Assembly: GCA_947495165.1 (NCBI GenBank)
Contig: CANLXM010000001.1
Span: forward strand, 496,001-560,000
Source: an uncultured Cellulomonadaceae bacterium
GTDB taxonomy: Bacteria; Actinomycetota; Actinomycetes; Actinomycetales; Cellulomonadaceae
Length of the DNA stretch: 64,000 nt
Direction of reading: 5' to 3'
The notes beneath the pieces are model-generated. The model did no database searches and was not told where the DNA came from. It saw only the letters and a list, made by a program, of their open reading frames with translations. Shown piece by piece: positions 1 to 7,728 of this stretch; position 1 is the stretch's first letter; every line of letters starts with the position of its first letter. A program made the translations under genes and the position numbers.

Positions 1-72
1 GCGACTTCGTCACTATGTGCGCGACCTCGTCAGTTCAAGTCGACGAAGTCGCGCCCCAACTCACGAAGTCGC
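1..72. repeat. Nested inverted repeat of a GCGACTTCGT unit
   Basis: Four copies of a 10-bp unit lie in 72 bp: GCGACTTCGT at 1-10, GCGACCTCGT at 21-30, and the reverse complement ACGAAGTCGC at 43-52 and 63-72. The outer pair is a perfect inverted repeat; the inner pair has one mismatch. It sits in the gap before the DeoR gene. It could be a dispersed palindromic element or a terminator of a gene left of the window. The window edge may cut it. Confidence 0.6.
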
Positions 73-126
73 GGGCGAGCAGGCCGTCGCGGCATGCGTC
101 GTGGGTGCCGGGCCGTCGCCGGGGTG

Positions 127-155
127 TTGGTTTTTGTTGAGTTGTGCTGGATACT
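127..155 (+). promoter_or_regulatory. Promoter of the deoR-galT-galK cluster, leaderless
   Basis: A -35-like TTGGTT (127-132) and a -10-like GATACT (150-155) are 17 bp apart. The -10 ends 6 nt before the ATG at 162, the spacing expected if transcription starts on the start codon. No Shine-Dalgarno sequence precedes that ATG. Confidence 0.55.
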
Positions 156-161
156 GAGTGC

Positions 162-959
162 ATGCTTGCGAAGCAGCGGCACGACCGCATCCGCGCCCGG
201 GTCCGCGCGCAGGGCGCCGTGCGCGTGTCCGACCTCGTCGCGGAGCTCGGCGTCTCCGACATGACGGTGCGCCGCGACATCTCCGAGCTCGCCGCGCGCG
301 GCGTGCTGCGCAAGGTGCACGGCGGCGCCGTCGACGCTGCGGCGACGGCCCACGAGCCCGCCTTCGAGTCCAAGCGCGCCCTCGCCCTCGACGAGAAGCG
401 CGCGATCGCCCACGAGGCACTGGCGCCGGTCCGCCCCGGCAGCTCGGTCGCCCTGTCCGCCGGCACGACGACGCAGCTCGTCGCCGAGGCCATCGCTGCC
501 CGCGCCGACCTGCGCCCCCTGACGGTCGTCACGAACTCCCTGCCCGCCGCCGACACCCTGTTCCGCGCCGCCCACGGCGTCGAGGTCGTCCTCACCGGCG
601 GGAGCCGCACGCCGTCGGACGCGCTCGTCGGCCCCCTCGCCGTCACCGCGCTCGAGAACCTGCGCGTGGACGTGCTGTTCCTCGGCGCGCACGGGCTCGA
701 CGCCGACGGGCTCACCACCCCCAACCTGCTCGAGGCCGAGACCAACCGCGCCCTGGCCCGTGCCGCGAGCCGCGTCGTCGTCGTGGCGGACTCGAGCAAG
801 TGGGGGACCGTCGGCCTGAGCCGGATCCTGCCCCTGGACGACGTCGACGTCCTCGTCACCGACGACGCCCTCGAACCCGAGGCCCGGACCGCGCTCGCGG
901 ACGCCGGCACCTCGCTCCACCTCGTCCCCACCCACCCCTCCCAGGACGGAGCAACGTGA
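162..959 (+). CDS. DeoR-family transcriptional regulator
   Basis: Sugar-phosphate-sensing repressor of 265 residues. The N-terminus (about 1-55) is a DeoR winged helix-turn-helix with recognition segment SDMTVRRDISELAARG and the KVHGGA stretch typical of the family. The rest is a DeoRC effector domain that normally binds a phosphorylated sugar. The frame opens at a GTG at 144, but the ATG at 162 is preferred because a -10 element lies exactly 6 nt upstream. Its stop overlaps the galT start, so it is probably co-transcribed with galT-galK and regulates them. The effector is unknown; a galactose-pathway phosphate is an inference from context. Confidence 0.9.
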   Translation: MLAKQRHDRIRARVRAQGAVRVSDLVAELGVSDMTVRRDISELAARGVLRKVHGGAVDAAATAHEPAFESKRALALDEKRAIAHEALAPVRPGSSVALSAGTTTQLVAEAIAARADLRPLTVVTNSLPAADTLFRAAHGVEVVLTGGSRTPSDALVGPLAVTALENLRVDVLFLGAHGLDADGLTTPNLLEAETNRALARAASRVVVVADSSKWGTVGLSRILPLDDVDVLVTDDALEPEARTALADAGTSLHLVPTHPSQDGAT

Positions 960-2167
960 TGGCCGTGCGCCGCACGCACACCCACATGGCCGACGGCCGT
1001 GACCTGTTCTACTTCGACGACTCCGAGCCGTACGTCTCGGGCGCCGCCACCCGGCGCCTCGACGACCCGCGCCCGCTGACCCCGCGGTTCGGCCCCGACT
1101 CGCCGCTCGCTCGCGGTCCGCAGATGCGCCGCGACCCCCTGACGGGCGAGTGGGTCCCCATGGCGACCCACCGCATGGACCGCACCCACCTGCCGCCGGC
1201 CGACGCCAACCCGCTCGCCCCCGCCAAGCCCGGCGCCGCGTACAGCGACGGCGAGATCCCGGACACGGACTACGACGTCGTCGTGTTCGAGAACCGCTTC
1301 CCGTCGCTGCTGCGCGTCCCGGGCGAGCCTGACGACGCGACCGCGCTCGACGGCGAGGAGATCTGGGAGGTGCGCCCCGCCGTCGGCCGCTGCGAGGTCA
1401 TCTGCTTCTCCCCGGACGCCACCAAGTCCCTCGCGGACGTCAGCGAGACGCGCATGCGCACGATCATCGAGGCGTGGGCCGACCGCACGGCGGAGCTGAG
1501 CGCCCTCGAGGGCATCGTGCAGGTCTTCGCGTTCGAGAACCGCGGCGAGGCCATCGGCGTCACGCTGCACCACCCGCACGGGCAGATCTACGGCTACCCC
1601 TACCTCACGCCGCGCACGACGACGATGCTCGGCCAGGCCCGCGCGCACCGCGAGCGCACGGGCGGCAACCTCCTGGCTGACGTCATGGCTGCCGAGCTCC
1701 GCGCGGGCCGGCGCGTGATCGCCGAGTCCGAGCACTGGGTCGCCTACGTCCCGGCCGCCGCGAAGTGGCCGGTCGAGATCCACCTGGCGCCCAAGGACAC
1801 GAGCCGCCCGATCCCGGACCTCGCGGCCCTCACCGAGGCCGAGCGCGCCGACCTCGCCCCGATGTACCTCGAGCTGCTCGCCCGCTGCGACCGGTTCTTC
1901 ACCCACGCCGACGGCTCGCCGCTGCGGCTGCCGTACATCGCTGGCTGGCACCAGGCGCCCGTGGGCGAGGGGCGCGAGGACCTGCGCCTGCACCTGCAGC
2001 TGATCTCGATCCAGCGCGCGCCGGGCAAGCTGAAGTACCTCGCGGGCTCGGAGTCCGGCATGGGCGCGTGGATCAGCGACACCGTCCCGGAGAAGATCGC
2101 GGACCGCCTGCGCGAGATCGCTACGCCGGAGCGCGCCGGCATCACGACGCCGGGGAGCCGGGCATGA
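959..2167 (+). CDS. galT: Galactose-1-phosphate uridylyltransferase
   Basis: Exchanges UDP between glucose 1-phosphate and galactose 1-phosphate in the cytoplasmic Leloir pathway. The 402-residue protein carries the histidine-triad motif HPHGQ at 205-209, where His207 corresponds to the uridylylated nucleophile. A conserved RDPLTGEWV segment lies near the N-terminus and an LHLQ-containing C-terminal GalT domain follows. The ATG overlaps the deoR stop (GTGATG), and a GTG one codon earlier is an alternative start. The 3' end overlaps galK by four bases, so the three genes are translationally coupled. The length is normal for the actinobacterial form. galE is not in this window. Confidence 0.96.
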   Translation: MAVRRTHTHMADGRDLFYFDDSEPYVSGAATRRLDDPRPLTPRFGPDSPLARGPQMRRDPLTGEWVPMATHRMDRTHLPPADANPLAPAKPGAAYSDGEIPDTDYDVVVFENRFPSLLRVPGEPDDATALDGEEIWEVRPAVGRCEVICFSPDATKSLADVSETRMRTIIEAWADRTAELSALEGIVQVFAFENRGEAIGVTLHHPHGQIYGYPYLTPRTTTMLGQARAHRERTGGNLLADVMAAELRAGRRVIAESEHWVAYVPAAAKWPVEIHLAPKDTSRPIPDLAALTEAERADLAPMYLELLARCDRFFTHADGSPLRLPYIAGWHQAPVGEGREDLRLHLQLISIQRAPGKLKYLAGSESGMGAWISDTVPEKIADRLREIATPERAGITTPGSRA

Positions 2168-3408
2168 CCGACTGGACCCCGGCGTGGACGCGCGAGGAGG
2201 GCGCCCGGCGCGTGCGCGAGCTCTTCGCGGCGCACGTGGGCGGCGAGCCCGACGGCGTGTGGTCAGCTCCGGGCCGCGCGAACCTGATCGGTGAGCACAC
2301 GGACTACAGCGGCGGCCTGAGCCTGCCGTTCGCGCTCCCGCACCGCACCTACGTGGCGCTGCGGCGCCGGGACGACGACGTCGTGCGCCTGGTCTCCGCG
2401 CAGGAGCCCGGGGCGGTGTGGGAAGCGCGTCTCGCCGACCTGCGGTCTGTCGCGGGCGGCCCGGTCGGCGGTGCGCCGAGCGGGTGGGGCACCTATGTCG
2501 CGGGAGTCGCGTGGGCGCTCGCGCAGGACGGGCACGCGGTCACTGGCTTCGAGGCCGCGGTGGACTCGTGCGTCCCGTACGGCGCCGGGCTGTCGAGCTC
2601 GGCCGCGCTCGAGTCCGCGACGGCGGTCGCGCTCGACGACGTCCTCGGCCTCGGCCTGGGCGGCACCGACGCCGGGCGCAAGGCGCTCGCGGCGGCGTGC
2701 GTGCGCGCGGAGAACGAGATCGCGGGCGCGGCGACCGGCGGCATGGACCAGGCGGCGTCGCTGCGGTGCCAGGAGGATCACGCGATCCTGCTGGACTCTG
2801 CGGACCACTCGGTGCACCAGGTCCCGATGGACCTGGGCGACCATGCGCTGCTCGTGATCGACACCCGCGCCCCGCACTCGCTCGTGGACGGGCAGTACGC
2901 GGCGCGCCGCGCGATGTGCGAGGAGGCCGCGGCCGCGCTCGGCATCGACTACCTGGGCCTGCTCGGCCCGGACGACCTCGACGGCGCCCTCGCCCGGGTC
3001 GCGGACGCGACCACCCTGGGCGATCCGGAGCGGCGCGAGGTCGTGGCGCGCCGCGTGCGGCACGTCGTGACGGAGAACGCGCGAGTGCGCGAGACGACGT
3101 CGCTGCTCGCCGCGGCCCGCGTGCCCGAGGTGGGCGACGTGCTCAGCGCCGCGCACGCGTCGCTGCGGGACGACTTCGAGGTGAGCTGCCGCGAGCTCGA
3201 CGTCGCCGTCGACGCAGCGGTGGCGGCCGGGTCGCTCGGGGGGCGGATGGTCGGCGGCGGGTTCGGCGGCTCGGTCGTCGCACTCGTGCGCACGGCCGAC
3301 GCCGAGCGCATCGCCGCCGACGTCGCCCGGGGGTTCGCCGACGCTGACCTGACGGCGCCGGGATTCCTGCTCGCGACGGCGTCGGCGCCTGCGGGGCGCG
3401 ACGCCTGA
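2164..3408 (+). CDS. galK: Galactokinase
   Basis: Phosphorylates galactose at C1 with ATP, the first step of the Leloir pathway. The 414-residue GHMP kinase shows all three family motifs: the substrate signature GRANLIGEHTDY (37-48), the ATP-binding loop around PYGAGLSSSAALE (about 138-150) and the C-terminal GGRMVGGGFGG (about 359-370). It overlaps galT by ATGA and is the last gene of the deoR-galT-galK unit. A palindromic repeat follows 17 bp after the stop and may also help end transcription. Confidence 0.96.
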   Translation: MTDWTPAWTREEGARRVRELFAAHVGGEPDGVWSAPGRANLIGEHTDYSGGLSLPFALPHRTYVALRRRDDDVVRLVSAQEPGAVWEARLADLRSVAGGPVGGAPSGWGTYVAGVAWALAQDGHAVTGFEAAVDSCVPYGAGLSSSAALESATAVALDDVLGLGLGGTDAGRKALAAACVRAENEIAGAATGGMDQAASLRCQEDHAILLDSADHSVHQVPMDLGDHALLVIDTRAPHSLVDGQYAARRAMCEEAAAALGIDYLGLLGPDDLDGALARVADATTLGDPERREVVARRVRHVVTENARVRETTSLLAAARVPEVGDVLSAAHASLRDDFEVSCRELDVAVDAAVAAGSLGGRMVGGGFGGSVVALVRTADAERIAADVARGFADADLTAPGFLLATASAPAGRDA

Positions 3409-3425
3409 CCCTGCTCCGGCCTCAC

Positions 3426-3478
3426 CCGGGATTGTGCGAAACCTGTCGCTCTTCGCAGCAGAGTCCGCACAATCCTGG
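3426..3478. repeat. 53-bp palindromic intergenic repeat, copy 1
   Basis: Imperfect 53-bp palindrome beginning CCGGGATTGTGCG and ending CGCACAATCCTGG. A second copy of exactly the same length lies at 10072-10124; the two match at 45 of 53 positions. It is lower in GC than its surroundings and sits between galK and the aldo-keto reductase gene. It is consistent with a REP-like family. Confidence 0.75.
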
Positions 3479-3507
3479 GGCTGGGTCGGCTTTCGGCGGC
3501 GCGCAGG

Positions 3508-3513
3508 TACGCT
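3508..3513 (+). promoter_or_regulatory. -10 element, leaderless start of the aldo-keto reductase gene
   Basis: TACGCT ends exactly 6 nt before the ATG at 3520. No ribosome binding site and no convincing -35 are present, so the transcript is probably leaderless. Confidence 0.45.
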
Positions 3514-3519
3514 CGGGGC

Positions 3520-4572
3520 ATGTCGCCGACGACGTACCTCGCCGCCCCTGACCGCTACGAGCACGCCCGGTTCCGCCGGGCCGGGCGCAGCGGGCTGGAC
3601 CTGCCCGCCCTGTCGCTGGGGCTCTGGCACAACTTCGGGCACACGACGCCATTCGAGACCCAGCGCGACGTCCTGCGCCGGGCGTTCGACCTCGGCATCA
3701 CGCACGTCGACCTGGCCAACAACTACGGCCCGCCCTACGGCTCGGCCGAGGAGAACTTCGGCCGGCACCTGGCCGCGGACTTCCGCCCGTACCGCGACGA
3801 GATGGTGATCTCCTCCAAGGCCGGGTACGACATGTGGCCCGGTCCGTACGGCGACGGCGGCTCGCGCAAGTACCTGCTGTCCTCGCTCGACCAGTCCCTG
3901 GCGCGCATGGGCCTCGACTACGTCGACATCTTCTACTCCCACCGCCCCGACCCGTCGGTGCCGATCGAGGAGACGATGGGCGCCCTGCACACCGCGGTCA
4001 CGAGCGGACGAGCCCTGTACGCGGGGATCTCCAACTACTCGCCGGCGCAGACCCGGGCGGCAGCCCAGGCGCTCGCGGACCTCGGCATGCCCCTGCTCCT
4101 CCACCAGCCGAGCTACTCCATGTTCAACCGGCACGTCGAGCTGCCCGACGCCGGACAGGCCGACCCGACCGACGCGACCGGGCAGTCGCTGCTGGACACG
4201 GTCGAGGACCTGGGGATCGGGATGATCGTCTTCTCCCCGCTCAGCCAGGGACTGCTCACGGGCCGCTACCTCTCGGGCGACATCCCCGCAGGCTCGCGCG
4301 CCGCCGTCGGGCACTTCCTGCGGCCCGACCGCGTCACGGACGAGTACCTCGCCGCCGCCCGGGCGCTGGACGAGATCGCCGCGGGACGCGGGCAGAGCCT
4401 CGCCCAGCTCGCGCTCACCTGGGTGCTGCGCGACGAGCGCGTGACGTCGGCCCTGATCGGGGCGAGCAGCGTCGCCCAGCTCGAGGACAACGTGGCTGCG
4501 CTCGAGGCGCCGCCGCTGACCGCCGACGAGATCGCCGCGATCGAGCCCTTCGCGGTGCACGGGAGATTCTGA
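3520..4572 (+). CDS. gpr: L-glyceraldehyde 3-phosphate reductase-type aldo-keto reductase
   Basis: NADPH-dependent aldo-keto reductase of 350 residues, very close to E. coli YghZ/Gpr (AKR14), which reduces L-glyceraldehyde 3-phosphate and detoxifies methylglyoxal. Diagnostic shared segments include GRSGLDLPALSLGLWHNFG near the N-terminus and KAGYDMWPGPYGDGGSRKYL. The AKR tetrad is visible as Asp64, Tyr69, Lys100 and a His in FYSH. The family assignment is firm; the physiological substrate here is inferred. The gene stands alone on the plus strand and appears leaderless. Confidence 0.9.
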   Translation: MSPTTYLAAPDRYEHARFRRAGRSGLDLPALSLGLWHNFGHTTPFETQRDVLRRAFDLGITHVDLANNYGPPYGSAEENFGRHLAADFRPYRDEMVISSKAGYDMWPGPYGDGGSRKYLLSSLDQSLARMGLDYVDIFYSHRPDPSVPIEETMGALHTAVTSGRALYAGISNYSPAQTRAAAQALADLGMPLLLHQPSYSMFNRHVELPDAGQADPTDATGQSLLDTVEDLGIGMIVFSPLSQGLLTGRYLSGDIPAGSRAAVGHFLRPDRVTDEYLAAARALDEIAAGRGQSLAQLALTWVLRDERVTSALIGASSVAQLEDNVAALEAPPLTADEIAAIEPFAVHGRF

Positions 4573-4589
4573 CGCCTACCGAGCCGTCC

Positions 4590-4604
4590 GGCCCGGCCTG
4601 GGCC
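4590..4604 (+). terminator. Possible terminator after the aldo-keto reductase gene
   Basis: A short stem GGCCC/GGGCC with a five-base loop is followed by TTTCGT, 18 bp after the stop. The stem is short, so this is weak. Confidence 0.3.
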
Positions 4605-4636
4605 TTTCGTCCGTTTCGGGCGCGCTCCGGCGTGCC

Positions 4637-4667
4637 TAGCGTGAGAGGTGTCACGACGACGTGACAC
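4637..4667 (+). promoter_or_regulatory. Promoter and palindromic operator of the SDR gene
   Basis: A -10-like TAGCGT (4637-4642) is followed at the expected start point by the palindrome GTGTCACGACGACGTGACAC (4648-4667), which has 8-bp arms around ACGA. A repressor bound there would block initiation. No cognate regulator gene is adjacent. Confidence 0.5.
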
Positions 4668-4719
4668 ACCCGCGTCGTCGTGGCACCCGAGCAGTGCACG
4701 CAACGTGGAGGGCAGTGCC

Positions 4720-5484
4720 ATGGCACGACTGGACGGCAAGGTAGCGATCATCACCGGCGCGGCGAGCGGGATGGGCCTGGCCGCCGCCCAGCTCTTCGCC
4801 CGCGAGGGCGCCAAGGTCGTCGCGACGGACGTCAGCGACGCGCTCGAGGGCGAGGTCGAGTCGATCCGCACGTCGGGTCACGAGATCCTCGCCATGCACC
4901 ACGACGTCGCGTCCGCCGAGGCCTGGGCCGACGTCGTCGGGGCGTGCGTCGAGGAGTTCGGCACGGTCGACGTCCTCATCAACAACGCCGGCGTGCACGT
5001 GGCGAAGGGCATCCTCGAGACCGACGAGGAGACCTGGGACCGCGTGCTCGACATCAACGCCAAGGGCGTCTTCCTCGGCATGAAGGCCGTGATCCCCGTG
5101 ATGGCGGCCGGCGGCGGGGGTTCGATCGTCAACTGCTCGTCGATCGCGGGCATCGTCGGCGGTGAGGGAGACGGCAACGGCGCCGCCTACAGCGCGTCGA
5201 AGGGCGCGGTGCGCTCGATCACCAAGCACGCCGCGCAGTGGCACGCGAAGGACCGCATCCGCGCGAACTCCGTGCACCCCGGGGCCGTGCTCACCGGGAT
5301 GTCCGGCGGCCTCGCGAGCGTCGAGGAGCTCGGCAAGATGGTCGGACCCGACAAGACGCCGCTCCCGCCCCACGCGGGCGAGGCCATCGACATCGCGTAC
5401 GGCTACCTGTACCTCGCGTGCGACGAGTCCCGGTTCGTCACCGGTGAGGAGCTCGTGATCGACGGGGGGTGGGTCACGCACTGA
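4720..5484 (+). CDS. Short-chain dehydrogenase/reductase (SDR), glucose or alcohol dehydrogenase type
   Basis: Classical SDR oxidoreductase of 254 residues with a Rossmann fold. Seen are the cofactor motif TGAASGMG (12-19), NNAG (88-91), a catalytic Ser in NCSS (about 140), and Tyr157 and Lys161 in YSASK. The C-terminal VTGEELVIDGGW is typical of the group that includes cyclopentanol and 3-alpha/20-beta-hydroxysteroid dehydrogenases. Substrate cannot be read from sequence. The ATG at 4720 is chosen because GTGGAGGG lies about 8 nt upstream; the frame is open further upstream without a better start. A 20-bp palindrome at the likely transcription start suggests dedicated repression. Confidence 0.85.
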   Translation: MARLDGKVAIITGAASGMGLAAAQLFAREGAKVVATDVSDALEGEVESIRTSGHEILAMHHDVASAEAWADVVGACVEEFGTVDVLINNAGVHVAKGILETDEETWDRVLDINAKGVFLGMKAVIPVMAAGGGGSIVNCSSIAGIVGGEGDGNGAAYSASKGAVRSITKHAAQWHAKDRIRANSVHPGAVLTGMSGGLASVEELGKMVGPDKTPLPPHAGEAIDIAYGYLYLACDESRFVTGEELVIDGGWVTH

Positions 5485-5498
5485 CGGCGCGGGCACGG

Positions 5499-5504
5499 CA
5501 CGAT
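5499..5504 (+). promoter_or_regulatory. -10 element, leaderless start of the DUF3592 gene
   Basis: CACGAT ends 6 nt before the ATG at 5511, with no ribosome binding site. It departs from TAnnnT only at the first base. Confidence 0.3.
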
Positions 5505-5510
5505 GGGCGT

Positions 5511-5936
5511 ATGCAGATCGCCGGACTCGCCCAGCTCGTCGTCGGACTCCTCCTCGTGGTCGCCGGGCTCGTGACCACGCTGGTGGCGCGCCGCAGCAGG
5601 GACGCGGTGGCGCGGGTGGTCGTGCCGGGGATCGTGGTCGGGCACCGCGGCTTCGCACGCCCGCCGGCCGTCGTCGTGCGGTACCCGCTGCCCGACGGGC
5701 GACCCCACGAGCTGACGGCACGTCTGCGGGTGACGCGGCTCAGCCTCAACGCCACGGGCACCGAGGTGCCGGTCTACGTCGACCCGCGCAACCCGTACGA
5801 CGCGATCCTGGTCCCGGGCGGCTCGACCCAGCACCAGGCGGCGTTCGTGGGTGGGGTGCTCATGGCGATCGGCGCGCTGTTCGCGGTGCTCGGCGGGGCG
5901 CTGGTCGCGGTCGCGCTGGCGCTGCCGCCCGGCTGA
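5511..5936 (+). CDS. DUF3592-type membrane protein
   Basis: A 141-residue protein with a hydrophobic segment at each end (about 5-25 and 112-137). Between them is a beta-rich middle that resembles DUF3592 domains (VVVRYPLPDGRPHELTA, then VPVYVDPRNPYDAIL). Membrane location is predicted; function is unknown. An in-frame start exists at 5469, inside the SDR gene, but the ATG at 5511 is preferred because it gives a sensible N-terminal helix and has a -10-like element 6 nt upstream. It converges with the polymerase gene, with seven bases between stops. Confidence 0.7.
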   Translation: MQIAGLAQLVVGLLLVVAGLVTTLVARRSRDAVARVVVPGIVVGHRGFARPPAVVVRYPLPDGRPHELTARLRVTRLSLNATGTEVPVYVDPRNPYDAILVPGGSTQHQAAFVGGVLMAIGALFAVLGGALVAVALALPPG

Positions 5937-5943
5937 GGCCGAG

Positions 5944-7677
5944 TCAGTCCTTGGCGTCCGCGTACGAGTCGACGATCGCGACGGTGACCGGGAACTCCAC
6001 GCCAGCCTCGCCGGGCGGGCCGAACAGCAGCCGGCCCGCCTCGGCGGCGCTCGCGCGCAGGAGCTCGCCGACCTCGTCCGCCAGGTGCGCCGGCGTGTGC
6101 ACCATGACCTCGTCGTGCAGGAAGAACGCCAGGTGCGGTCCGGCCCGGAAGTCCGGGCTGGTCGCTGCCGCTGCCCCCGGCGCCGTGGCCGCTCCCGCCG
6201 CTCCGGACTCGCGCAGCGTGAGCGCATAGAGCTGCTGCCGCAGGATCGCCATCCAGCTCAGCGCCCACTCGGCGGCCGTGCCCTGGACGATGAAGTTGCG
6301 GGTGAACCGTCCCCAGCTGCGCGCGCGGGCGAGGTCCGCCTGGGTGCCCGAGCGCTCGGACCACTCGCCGCGCGGTCCGGCGTCCTCGGCGTCGGCGGCA
6401 GGGCGCGGTGACGTGCGACCGAGCCAGGTCGAGACGACGTCGCCACGCTCGCCCGTCCGCGCGGCCTGTTCGACCAGCCCGATCGCTCGCGGGAACGCGC
6501 GAGTCAGCTGGGGCAGCACCTGGCCGGAGACGCCCTGGGTGCCGCCGTACATCGCGCCGAGCATGCCGTACTTGGCGTGCGTGCGGGTCTCGACGGCGCC
6601 CGCCGCGACGATGCCCTCGTACATGTCGGCAGCCCGGCCAGCCGTCGCCATGGCCGCGTCGCCAGACATCGCCGCGAGGATGCGGGGCTCGAGCTGCGCG
6701 GCGTCCGCCACGACGAGCTTCCACCCCGGGTCGGCCCGCACGGCGTCGCGGACCTGGTGCGGGAGCTGCAGCGCGCCACCGCCGTCGGACGCCCAGCGCC
6801 CGGTGACGACACCGCCGGGGACGTAGGTGGGGCGGAACCGGCCGCCGGCGACCCACGTGTCGAGCCAGTGCCAGCCGTTGGCCGCGAGCAGCCGAGACAT
6901 CTTCTTGTACTCGAGCAGCGGGCCGATCACGGGGTGATCGATGTCCTTGAGCTCCCACGAGCGCGTGCTGGAGACGCCGAGCCCGGCGTGGCGCAGCGCC
7001 TTGAGGAGCTCGGGACCGGAGTCCGGGTTGAGGTCGGGGGCGTCGAGCAACCTTCGGACGTCGCGGGCGCGCTCCTCGAGGACCCGAGGACGGTATCCCG
7101 GCGCGGGGCGGGGACCGAGGAGATCGCTGAGCAGCGCGTCGTGCACGTCCTCGCGCCAGGGCACACCGGCGGCGGTGAGCTCGGCGGCCACGAGCGCGCC
7201 GGCGGACTCGGCCGCGAGCAGGAGGTTCTGGCGGTTCGCCTCGGAGCCTGCGTGCCCGACGGCGTCGAGCTGGGCACGCAGCTCGGCGACGGGGTCGAGC
7301 GTGGCTGCCGGGGCCGGGGCGAGGTCGAACAGGCCGTCCTGGGCCGCGGGCACTGGCGGTCGCGACCGCGGCGCGTCCCAGCCGGACGCCGGTGCCTGCG
7401 CGAGCGCGGAGGCAGCCGTGAGGGCGCTGCTGCGCAGGATCGCGTGGCACAGTCGCAGGTCCACGCACCGCTCGACCCGCGTCCCTGCCGCGAGCAACGG
7501 GGGGTAGGCGGCTGCGGTGTTGGCCCACACCCATCGCGGCCGGGCGGCCTCGCGCTCGCGGACGGTCCGCGCCAGGTCGTCCGGCGGCACGGTCACGCGC
7601 CCGGTCTCGACGCCCGAGGCGTCGACGTCGACCAGGGTCGGTCCGGCGTCGGACCCCTGAGCGACGACCACGTACAT
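5944..7677 (-). CDS. Family A DNA polymerase, stand-alone actinobacterial type (exonuclease domain degenerate)
   Basis: 577-residue protein of the group usually annotated bifunctional 3'-5' exonuclease/DNA polymerase. The C-terminal half is a Pol I-type polymerase: TGRWASDGGGALQLP (292-306), motif A around Asp325 (ADAAQLEPR), the O-helix Lys369 in THAKYGMLGAMYGG, and motif C LHDEV (His521-Asp522). The polymerase active site therefore looks intact. The N-terminal 250 residues show no DxE or other convincing exonuclease residues, and no 5' nuclease domain is present. The family is a paralogue separate from PolA and its role is probably in repair or tolerance (inference). It appears leaderless. 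Confidence 0.85.
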   Translation of the reverse strand: MYVVVAQGSDAGPTLVDVDASGVETGRVTVPPDDLARTVREREAARPRWVWANTAAAYPPLLAAGTRVERCVDLRLCHAILRSSALTAASALAQAPASGWDAPRSRPPVPAAQDGLFDLAPAPAATLDPVAELRAQLDAVGHAGSEANRQNLLLAAESAGALVAAELTAAGVPWREDVHDALLSDLLGPRPAPGYRPRVLEERARDVRRLLDAPDLNPDSGPELLKALRHAGLGVSSTRSWELKDIDHPVIGPLLEYKKMSRLLAANGWHWLDTWVAGGRFRPTYVPGGVVTGRWASDGGGALQLPHQVRDAVRADPGWKLVVADAAQLEPRILAAMSGDAAMATAGRAADMYEGIVAAGAVETRTHAKYGMLGAMYGGTQGVSGQVLPQLTRAFPRAIGLVEQAARTGERGDVVSTWLGRTSPRPAADAEDAGPRGEWSERSGTQADLARARSWGRFTRNFIVQGTAAEWALSWMAILRQQLYALTLRESGAAGAATAPGAAAATSPDFRAGPHLAFFLHDEVMVHTPAHLADEVGELLRASAAEAGRLLFGPPGEAGVEFPVTVAIVDSYADAKD

Positions 7678-7683
7678 GACGCC

Positions 7684-7689
7684 AGTGTC
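7684..7689 (-). promoter_or_regulatory. -10 element, leaderless start of the polymerase gene
   Basis: On the minus strand GACACT ends 6 nt before the ATG at 7677. No ribosome binding site is visible. Confidence 0.35.
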
Positions 7690-7728
7690 TCAGCCGGGGG
7701 TGCGGGTCACGGCCCCGCCGTCGGCGCG

